Of a stretch of DNA of 6,595 nucleotides, positions 1-4,075 are shown one piece after another. The stretch comes from an uncultured bacterium. Its GTDB lineage: Bacteria > Bacillota > Clostridia > Lachnospirales > Lachnospiraceae. The translations under genes were made by a program, and so were the position numbers. Positions within the stretch are counted from its first letter, which is position 1, and the number at the start of each line of letters is the position of its first letter. The stretch lies in assembly GCA_905214365.1 (NCBI GenBank), contig CAJMMH010000159.1:1-6595 (forward strand). The letters run 5' to 3'. The notes beneath the pieces are model-generated. The model did not search any database. It was not told the DNA's origin and was given only the letters and a program-made list of their open reading frames with translations.

Positions 1-47
1 ATCTTACGGAATTTTCAGTTCAGAAAATTCCTATCGTGAACAATAAC
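1..47 (-). repeat. Repeat copy A: one arm of a palindromic intergenic element, inverted relative to 2271-2317
   Basis: Reverse-complementing these 47 bases gives 2271-2317 with 45 of 47 positions identical. The two differences are at 35 and 43 here, matching 2283 and 2275. The core holds a 9-bp stem (GGAATTTTC at 8-16 with GAAAATTCC at 23-31; loop 17-22), and no difference falls inside it. The similarity stops at about position 47. The other end is cut by the window edge, so the full copy may be longer, as at 2271-2403. Confidence 0.85.
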
Positions 48-57
48 ATTGTTTTCA

Positions 58-85
58 AAAAGGAACAAAAAGCGTGAAAAGGAAC
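58..85 (+). repeat. Pair of 9-bp direct repeats upstream of the pta promoter
   Basis: AAAAGGAAC occurs at 58-66 and again at 77-85. The copies start 19 bp apart, close to two helical turns, and the second ends two bases before the -35 box at 88. The repeat is seen directly. That it binds a regulator of pta is only inference from its position and phasing. The stretch is A-rich, so chance or a simple UP-like element remains possible. Confidence 0.4.
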
Positions 86-87
86 TC

Positions 88-116
88 TTGTCAGAAAATG
101 GAGATTGTACTATAAT
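88..116 (+). promoter_or_regulatory. Sigma-A-type promoter for pta
   Basis: The -35 box TTGTCA (88-93, five of six consensus bases) is followed after exactly 17 bp by a perfect -10 box TATAAT (111-116). Transcription would start near 123, leaving a leader of about 104 nt before the pta ATG. That leader contains a 10-bp palindrome GTCCGCGGAC (165-174) and a 5-bp stem (GCGCT at 176-180 with AGCGC at 199-203). I do not recognise a known riboswitch class in it. Confidence 0.8.
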
Positions 117-226
117 GATGTTAACGTGTGCAGTAAGGTCGGCTGCCGGTTCTGGTCGGATTTTGTCCGCGGACGGCGCTGATATTATACCGCGTAAAAG
201 CGCATCGATGAAAGGAGTTACATATC

Positions 227-1222
227 ATGGGATTTATTGACACGATTAAAGCAAAAGCAAAGGCTGAAAAGAAAACAATCGTGCTTCCGGAGTCTATGGA
301 CACCAGAACATGGGCTGCAGCAGAGCAGATTTTAAAGGAGGGAATTGCCAACCTGATTATTCTGGCAAGCCCGGAAGAAGTAGAGAAGTACGGAAAGGGC
401 TTTGACGTAACCGGAGCAACTATCATTGACCCGGCTACCTATGAGAAGACCCAGCAGTATATCGACCTGTTTGTAGAGCTGAGAAAGAAGAAGGGCCTGA
501 CCGAGGAAGAGGCAAGAAAGATCGCTCTGAGTGATTATGCTTATTATGGCTGCCTGATGATCAAGTCCGGCGATGCTGACGGTATGGTATCCGGCGCTTG
601 CCACTCTACCGCAAACACCCTTCGTCCGTGCCTGCAGATCGTTAAGACCAAGCCGGGCGTTAAGCTGGTATCCGCATTCTTCTTAATGGTAGTTCCGAAC
701 TGCGAGTATGGCGAGCACGGCGTATTCGTATTCTCCGACAGCGGTCTGGTTCAGGATCCGACCTCTGAGGAGCTGGCTGCAATTGCGAAGTCTTCCGCAG
801 AGTCCTTTGAGCTTCTGACCGGAGCAAAGGCAAAGGTTGCTATGCTGTCCCATTCCACCAAGGGAAGCGCAAAGCATGATCTCGTAACCAAGGTTGTTGA
901 GGCTACCAGAATCGCTCATGAGGAGTATCCGGAGCTGGATCTCGACGGCGAGCTGCAGTTTGACGCTGCGGTTGTTCCGTCCGTAGCAGCTTCCAAGGCT
1001 CCGGGCAGCACCGTTGCAGGCCATGCAAATGTTGTTATCTTCCCGAACCTTGACGCAGGAAACATCGGATACAAGCTGGTTCAGAGACTGGCAAAGGCTG
1101 AGGCTTACGGCCCGGTTACCCAGGGTATCGCAGCTCCGGTCAACGATCTGTCCAGAGGATGCAGCGCTGAGGATATCGTAGGCGTTGTTGCAATCACCGC
1201 TGTTCAGGCTCAGGCACAGTAA
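227..1222 (+). CDS. pta: Phosphate acetyltransferase (phosphotransacetylase)
   Basis: This cytosolic enzyme interconverts acetyl-CoA plus phosphate with acetyl phosphate plus CoA. With acetate kinase it forms the ATP-yielding acetate branch of fermentation. The 331-residue protein matches the short, single-domain Pta class, without the N-terminal regulatory domains of the long enterobacterial form. Visible motifs are PESMDTRTW (21-29), DGMVSGACHSTANTLRP (118-134), PNLDAGNIGYKL (273-284) and the C-terminal NDLSRGCSAEDIVG (306-319). Ser309, Arg310 and Asp316, and Arg133 upstream, fall where the Methanosarcina enzyme has its catalytic and CoA-binding residues; that correspondence is from memory. 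The start is fixed by AAAGGAG at 211-217, 9 nt upstream, and by the conserved N-terminus. It has its own promoter (88-116). Acetate kinase, often adjacent, is not downstream here. The gene favours a restricted codon set, consistent with high expression. Confidence 0.97.
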   Translation: MGFIDTIKAKAKAEKKTIVLPESMDTRTWAAAEQILKEGIANLIILASPEEVEKYGKGFDVTGATIIDPATYEKTQQYIDLFVELRKKKGLTEEEARKIALSDYAYYGCLMIKSGDADGMVSGACHSTANTLRPCLQIVKTKPGVKLVSAFFLMVVPNCEYGEHGVFVFSDSGLVQDPTSEELAAIAKSSAESFELLTGAKAKVAMLSHSTKGSAKHDLVTKVVEATRIAHEEYPELDLDGELQFDAAVVPSVAASKAPGSTVAGHANVVIFPNLDAGNIGYKLVQRLAKAEAYGPVTQGIAAPVNDLSRGCSAEDIVGVVAITAVQAQAQ

Positions 1223-1224
1223 AT

Positions 1225-1265
1225 CAGAATTCATTTCCATGCGCATGGACAGGAACGAATTTCTG
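1225..1265 (+). other. Bulged hairpin after pta (terminator-like, but without a U-tract)
   Basis: Starting two bases after the pta stop, CAGAATTC (1225-1232) can pair with GAATTTCTG (1257-1265) with a one-base bulge. Inside it, TCCAT (1236-1240) pairs with ATGGA (1245-1249) around a GCGC loop. The stem is followed by a run of A, not T, so it does not meet the usual rule for an intrinsic terminator on the + strand. It may stabilise the 3' end of the pta mRNA or slow polymerase. Read-through into yceD therefore seems possible. Confidence 0.45.
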
Positions 1266-1275
1266 AAAAAAACGA

Positions 1276-1304
1276 TTGACAAAAAATAGGTTTCCCTATA
1301 TAAT
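1276..1304 (+). promoter_or_regulatory. Perfect-consensus sigma-A promoter for yceD-rpmF
   Basis: TTGACA (1276-1281) and TATAAT (1299-1304) are both perfect consensus boxes, with the optimal 17-bp spacer. The start point would be near 1311, giving a leader of about 48 nt before the yceD ATG. A weak 5-bp stem (TGTCA at 1324-1328 with TGACA at 1341-1345) lies just before the ribosome binding site. Such a strong promoter fits a ribosomal-protein transcript. Confidence 0.9.
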
Positions 1305-1358
1305 AGCATAGTGCGTGCAAGCATGTCATGTATTTTTACTTGACAGTGGAGGAGAACG

Positions 1359-1889
1359 ATGCAGATTAATATGTCTGAGCTGTTTGCCGTTGAGGGGAGC
1401 AGCAAAACCTGGCAGGTTCCATTGGAGCTGAAGGAAGTTCATGTGAATGGAGAGTGCTATCCGGTAACGGAGGCAGATCCGGTTGAGATTTCAATTGTTC
1501 ATACCGGAAACCGTCGCATGGAGATTACGGGCAGCGTTAATCTTCATCTGCAGATTCCGTGCGACCGATGCCTGAAGCCGGTCGATGTTCCGTTCCGCCT
1601 TAAGCCGGAGCGGGAGGTTGATACCAATCAGACAGAGGAAGAGCGCATAGCGGCTTTGGATGAACAGCCGTACGTCCAGGGCTATCTGTTGGATGTTGAC
1701 CGTCTGGTCTACGATGAGCTTATCGTGAACATGCCGATGAAGGTTCTTTGCCGTCAGGACTGTAAGGGCGTATGCCCCAAGTGCGGCGCTGACAGAAACC
1801 TTCAGGACTGCGGCTGTGATCTCACGGAGCTGGATCCAAGGATGTCGGTGATCCGTGATATTTTCAGAGCCAGTCAGGAAAAGCACTGA
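1359..1889 (+). CDS. yceD: YceD / DUF177 family protein, cysteine-rich (predicted zinc-binding) form
   Basis: This 176-residue protein belongs to the YceD/DUF177 family, which is almost always encoded just before rpmF. In bacteria and plastids the family is linked to 23S rRNA accumulation and 50S assembly; the exact activity is not settled. Supporting features are a CDRC motif at 68-71 and a C-terminal cluster CRQDCKGVCPKC (131-142) plus CGC (151-153). That makes eight cysteines arranged as probable metal-binding knuckles. The acidic stretch between them (about 84-104) is typical of the family. The start is set by GGAGG at 1348-1352, 6 nt before ATG. A second in-frame ATG at 1371 (residue 5) is less well spaced. 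It lies 93 nt upstream of rpmF with no terminator between, so the two genes are probably co-transcribed from 1276-1304. Confidence 0.9.
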   Translation: MQINMSELFAVEGSSKTWQVPLELKEVHVNGECYPVTEADPVEISIVHTGNRRMEITGSVNLHLQIPCDRCLKPVDVPFRLKPEREVDTNQTEEERIAALDEQPYVQGYLLDVDRLVYDELIVNMPMKVLCRQDCKGVCPKCGADRNLQDCGCDLTELDPRMSVIRDIFRASQEKH

Positions 1890-1982
1890 AAGTAGAAAGA
1901 GCAGCCGGAGGGAATCCTGAAAGCAACAGAACCATTTACAATAAAGTATGGAGTTTGACTCCAGAGCAAAGGAGGTGTAACA

Positions 1983-2165
1983 ATGGGTGCAATTTGTCCG
2001 AAGAACAAATCCTCTAAGTCCAGAAGAGACAAGCGCAGAGCTAACTGGAAGATGAGCGCTATGAACCTGGTTAAGTGCAGCAAGTGCGGTGCTTTAATGA
2101 TGCCTCACAGAGTTTGCAAGGCCTGCGGTTCTTACAATAAGAGAGAGATCGTATCTGCTGATTGA
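1983..2165 (+). CDS. rpmF: 50S ribosomal protein L32 (bL32), zinc-ribbon form
   Basis: This 60-residue component of the large ribosomal subunit is full length for bL32. The N-terminus is the typical basic CPKNKSSKSRRDKRRANWK segment (5-23). It is followed by a zinc ribbon with Cys32-x2-Cys35 and Cys45-x2-Cys48, so this is the zinc-containing (C+) paralogue type rather than the cysteine-free form some bacteria carry for zinc starvation. The ribosome binding site AAGGAGG lies just upstream, ending 6 nt before the ATG. A small hairpin (TGGAGT at 1950-1955 with ACTCCA at 1959-1964) sits just before it; a regulatory role is unproven. The gene follows yceD and is closed by the terminator at 2198-2230, so yceD-rpmF forms a two-gene unit. 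Confidence 0.97.
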   Translation: MGAICPKNKSSKSRRDKRRANWKMSAMNLVKCSKCGALMMPHRVCKACGSYNKREIVSAD

Positions 2166-2197
2166 TCAGTTTTATGCTGAAAACAGCAGTAAGAGAG

Positions 2198-2230
2198 AAG
2201 TCCTGCCTAGCGCAGGACTTTTTTCTTTTT
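2198..2230 (+). terminator. Intrinsic (Rho-independent) terminator after rpmF
   Basis: A perfect 9-bp stem (AAGTCCTGC at 2198-2206 with GCAGGACTT at 2212-2220) with a 5-nt loop is followed by TTTTCTTTTT. It lies 32 nt after the rpmF stop. This is a textbook terminator and should end the yceD-rpmF transcript before plsX. Confidence 0.93.
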
Positions 2231-2233
2231 CTG

Positions 2234-2258
2234 GTATAGCGTTTCGAAAACGCGATAC
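2234..2258. repeat. Imperfect palindrome between the rpmF terminator and the repeat element
   Basis: GTAT (2234-2237) pairs with ATAC (2255-2258) and GCGTTT (2239-2244) with AAACGC (2248-2253). There is one A-G mismatch and a three-base loop. It starts only four bases after the terminator U-tract. It could be an operator-like site or a remnant of another palindromic repeat; the sequence alone does not decide. It is not needed for termination. Confidence 0.55.
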
Positions 2259-2270
2259 GAAAGCCGTCGG

Positions 2271-2403
2271 GTTACTGTTCACAATAGGAATTTTCTGAAC
2301 TGAAAATTCCGTAAGATAACGTAGTGGTTGTGGGATTTTGCCGATTCTGCATGCGAAGCATCGGCAAAATCCGTTACTGTTTGAGCGCAGCGTGAACAGT
2401 AAC
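2271..2403. repeat. Repeat copy B: 133-bp palindromic element with 12-bp terminal inverted repeats (MITE/REP-like candidate)
   Basis: The ends GTTACTGTTCAC (2271-2282) and GTGAACAGTAAC (2392-2403) are perfect reverse complements. Inside are three further hairpins: GGAATTTTC/GAAAATTCC (2287-2295 with 2302-2310, 6-nt loop), a 13-bp stem GGATTTTGCCGAT/ATCGGCAAAATCC (2333-2345 with 2360-2372), and GTTACTGTT/AACAGTAAC (2373-2381 with 2395-2403). The first 47 bp recur inverted at 1-47. No credible protein is encoded and I see no clear target-site duplication. This suggests a non-autonomous palindromic repeat, but copy number and any partner transposase cannot be judged from this window. A separate 5-bp hairpin (2404-2408 with 2416-2420) abuts its right edge. 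Together with the terminator, the 2234-2258 palindrome and the plsX promoter, this accounts for the 362-bp gene-free gap. Confidence 0.75.
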
Positions 2404-2434
2404 GCTGCCGGGAATGCAGCCAAAACGAAAACAG

Positions 2435-2463
2435 TTGATTTCTTTTCCATGATCGTATATTAT
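2435..2463 (+). promoter_or_regulatory. Probable sigma-A promoter for plsX-acpP-rnc-smc
   Basis: TTGATT (2435-2440, four of six consensus bases) is followed after 17 bp by TATTAT (2458-2463, five of six). It lies downstream of the rpmF terminator and the repeat element and upstream of plsX, where a promoter is needed. The leader would be about 58 nt. I see no FapR-type inverted-repeat operator overlapping it. Confidence 0.6.
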
Positions 2464-2527
2464 TATAAGAGCTGGTTTTGCGGCAGGCACTCCATGCGTA
2501 TCCAGAAAAAGGAGAAAAAATTAAAAT

Positions 2528-3547
2528 ATGATTACAGTAGCAGTAGACGGAATGGGCGGCGATAACGCTCCTGGCTGTATGGTGCAGGGAGCGGCAGAGG
2601 CGCTTCAGGAAAATAAAAATATCCGGATCCGGCTCATCGGCCAGCCGGAGGTACTTGAGCAGGAGCTGAAGAACTATACGTACGATGCTTCCCGGCTGGA
2701 GGTTGTTCCGGCATCGCAGGTGATCGAGACCGGGGAACCGCCGGTTGAAGCGATCAAAAAGAAGAAGGATTCTTCGATGGTTCTTGGTCTGAATATGGTA
2801 CGTACCGGAGACGCGGACGCGCTTGTATCGTGCGGAAGCACAGGTGCGCTGTTAGTCGGCGGACAGGTTCTTGCCGGACGGATTAAAGGAGTGCGCCGTA
2901 CGCCGCTTGCACCGTTAATTCCGACGGTCAAGGGTGTGACGCTTTTGGTTGACTGCGGAGCCAACGTGGACGCGAGAGCAACAGATCTGCTGCAGTTTGC
3001 GCAGATGGGTTCTATTTATATGGAGCATGTTCTTGGCGTAAAGAAGCCGAGAGTCGGCATTGTCAACATCGGCGCTGAGGAGGAAAAGGGAAACGCACTG
3101 GTAAAGGAAGCGTTCCCGATGCTCAAAGAGTGTCCGAATATTAACTTCATCGGCAGCGTAGAAGCGAGAGATATCCCGTACGGCGTGTGCGATGTGCTTG
3201 TCTGCGAGGCGTTTGTCGGCAACGTGATTCTGAAGCTCTATGAGGGAGTCGGAGCGGCGCTGATCAAAGAAATCAAGGGCGCGATGCTTTCCACGACCAG
3301 AGGAAAGGTTGCCGGGCTTCTCGCAAAGCCGTCGTTAAAGGGCGTTGTGAAGAAGTTTGATGCCAGCGAGTACGGCGGCGCGCCGTTACTTGGTCTGAAG
3401 GGCCTGGTTGTAAAGGCGCATGGCAGCTCCAAGGCGAAGGAAGTAAAGAACGCGATTCTGCAGTGCGTTTCTTTTACCGAGCAGGATATTCCGACTAAAA
3501 TGGCAGAGTGCTTTCAAACAGAACCAAAGGCTGCGGCAGCAGAGTAA
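2528..3547 (+). CDS. plsX: Phosphate acyltransferase PlsX (acyl-ACP:phosphate acyltransferase)
   Basis: PlsX is a peripheral-membrane enzyme that moves the acyl chain from acyl-ACP to phosphate, making acyl-phosphate for the glycerol-3-phosphate acyltransferase PlsY. It is the first step of phospholipid synthesis in most Gram-positive bacteria. The 339-residue length is normal. Visible motifs are DGMGGDNAP (7-15), SCGSTGAL (101-108), RIKGVRR (118-124), VDCGANVD (141-148), NIGAEEEKG (180-188) and CEAFVGNVILK (226-236). The start is supported by the conserved MITVAVDGMGGD opening. The ribosome binding site AAAGGAG ends at 2514, leaving a rather long 13-nt spacer. No fabH follows it, and acpP comes next, encoding the carrier protein whose acyl form is its substrate. 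Alanine-rich residues end the protein (334-338). Confidence 0.96.
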   Translation: MITVAVDGMGGDNAPGCMVQGAAEALQENKNIRIRLIGQPEVLEQELKNYTYDASRLEVVPASQVIETGEPPVEAIKKKKDSSMVLGLNMVRTGDADALVSCGSTGALLVGGQVLAGRIKGVRRTPLAPLIPTVKGVTLLVDCGANVDARATDLLQFAQMGSIYMEHVLGVKKPRVGIVNIGAEEEKGNALVKEAFPMLKECPNINFIGSVEARDIPYGVCDVLVCEAFVGNVILKLYEGVGAALIKEIKGAMLSTTRGKVAGLLAKPSLKGVVKKFDASEYGGAPLLGLKGLVVKAHGSSKAKEVKNAILQCVSFTEQDIPTKMAECFQTEPKAAAAE

Positions 3548-3553
3548 CTGAGA

Positions 3554-3571
3554 TTCCGGAAGCTGCCGGAA
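3554..3571 (+). other. Small GC-rich hairpin just after plsX
   Basis: TTCCGG (3554-3559) pairs with CCGGAA (3566-3571) around a 6-nt loop, beginning six bases after the plsX stop. No U-tract follows, so it is not a canonical terminator. It may protect the plsX mRNA end or arise by chance. Confidence 0.35.
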
Positions 3572-3606
3572 AAGCAGGCGGATGAGCATGCGGCAAAGTG
3601 GAATGA

Positions 3607-3625
3607 TTTTTCAAACACGCTCTAG
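3607..3625 (+). repeat. 19-bp direct repeat, copy 1 (upstream of acpP)
   Basis: TTTTTCAAACACGCTCTAG here recurs at 3972-3990 with one change (C to T), so 18 of 19 bases match. Its CACGCTC (3616-3622) can also pair with GAGCATG (3584-3590) with one mismatch. It lies in the 118-bp plsX-acpP gap, 41 bp before the acpP start. Its function is unknown. Confidence 0.7.
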
Positions 3626-3665
3626 CAGATGGCAGGGAGCGGGCTGATAAAAAGGAGGATATAAA

Positions 3666-3896
3666 ATGGAATTTGAAAAGCTTCGTGAGATTATTGCAGA
3701 CGTACTGAATATGGATCCGGAAGAGATTACGCAGGACAGCCGTTTTATCGAGGATCTTGGCGCGGATTCTCTGGATGTATTCCAGATCATTATGGGAATC
3801 GAAACTGAGTTTGGAATTGAGATTCCGAGCGATGCAGCTGAGCATATCGAGACGGTACGCGACGCGGCAGACGCAATCAAAAACGCAGCAAACTGA
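3666..3896 (+). CDS. acpP: Acyl carrier protein
   Basis: This small acidic cytosolic protein of 76 residues carries growing acyl chains on a 4'-phosphopantetheine arm during fatty acid synthesis. The attachment site is Ser35 in LGADSLD (31-37). The acidic recognition helix following it (DSLDVFQIIMGIETEFG, 34-50) is well conserved. The four-helix length and composition are normal for type II ACP rather than a polyketide or D-alanyl carrier. The start has an excellent ribosome binding site (AAGGAGG at 3652-3658, 7 nt spacer). It sits 118 bp after plsX and 179 bp before rnc, and both gaps carry the same 19-bp repeat. It probably shares the plsX transcript, as I see no convincing separate promoter. 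The strong ribosome binding site would allow the high expression ACP needs. Confidence 0.96.
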   Translation: MEFEKLREIIADVLNMDPEEITQDSRFIEDLGADSLDVFQIIMGIETEFGIEIPSDAAEHIETVRDAADAIKNAAN

Positions 3897-3932
3897 TCCT
3901 GGGAATGGCAGCTGCGGTGTAAAGAAACCGGA

Positions 3933-3959
3933 CACAGGCGGCGCGGGAGATGGCCTGTG
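3933..3959 (+). other. Hairpin in the acpP-rnc gap (possible attenuator)
   Basis: CACAGGC (3933-3939) pairs perfectly with GCCTGTG (3953-3959) across a 13-nt loop. A T5 run follows at 3972-3976, 12 nt later, too far for a standard terminator. An overlapping alternative pairs CCGGACAC (3928-3935) with GTGTCCGG (3990-3997). The two cannot form together, so a switch-like or attenuating role is imaginable but unproven. It would be a sensible place to reduce transcription between the highly expressed acpP and the low-expression rnc. Confidence 0.4.
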
Positions 3960-3971
3960 CTTGCTGGAGCC

Positions 3972-3990
3972 TTTTTCAAACATGCTCTAG
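3972..3990 (+). repeat. 19-bp direct repeat, copy 2 (between acpP and rnc)
   Basis: TTTTTCAAACATGCTCTAG matches 3607-3625 at 18 of 19 positions. Flanking sequences differ, so the similarity is confined to this block. The part CAAACATGC (3977-3985) can also pair, counting one G-U wobble, with GCGTGTTTG at 4021-4029. That segment is the exact reverse complement of CAAACACGC in copy 1, i.e. a partial inverted third copy. Confidence 0.7.
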
Positions 3991-4029
3991 TGTCCGGCTT
4001 TCTGGCAGCAGCGGATCAGCGCGTGTTTG
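3977..4029 (+). other. Possible 9-bp stem in the rnc leader
   Basis: CAAACATGC (3977-3985) and GCGTGTTTG (4021-4029) can form nine consecutive pairs (one U-G) closing a 35-nt loop, 46 nt before the rnc start. The pairing is seen in sequence; folding in vivo is not shown. RNase III of other bacteria controls its own mRNA by cutting a leader stem, so this is a candidate site, though a 9-bp stem alone is short for that enzyme. Confidence 0.35.
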
Positions 4030-4075
4030 CATGCGGCAGAAAAAAGGGAAGCCAATAACGGCAGGAGAAAAAGAG

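Noticed and set aside
49..240. A 63-codon + strand open frame before pta
   Set aside because: It covers the pta promoter, leader and ribosome binding site, lacks its own ribosome binding site and has no recognisable protein features.
1340..1345. A second TTGACA just before yceD
   Set aside because: No -10 box lies at a suitable distance downstream, and it is inside the leader next to the ribosome binding site.
683..1405. A 240-codon open frame on the minus strand across pta
   Set aside because: It lies antisense to an unmistakable pta gene, crosses the pta-yceD gap and yceD start, and resembles no family I know. Long antisense frames arise easily opposite a strongly codon-biased gene.
1917..1943. 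A promoter between yceD and rpmF using TACAAT at 1938-1943
   Set aside because: There is no acceptable -35 box at 16-18 bp, so read-through from the strong upstream promoter is the simpler explanation.
2271..2403. CRISPR array or riboswitch as explanation of the repeats before plsX
   Set aside because: There are no regularly spaced direct repeats with unique spacers, and most of the palindromes lie upstream of the predicted plsX promoter, so they would not be in its mRNA.
2338..2565. A 75-codon + strand open frame upstream of plsX
   Set aside because: It runs through the palindromic element and the plsX promoter, and its composition reflects the hairpins rather than a protein.
3950..4075. 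A 42-codon upstream extension of rnc
   Set aside because: The added residues begin inside the repeat-bearing gap, do not resemble the RNase III N-terminus, and the ATG at 4076 has a good ribosome binding site.
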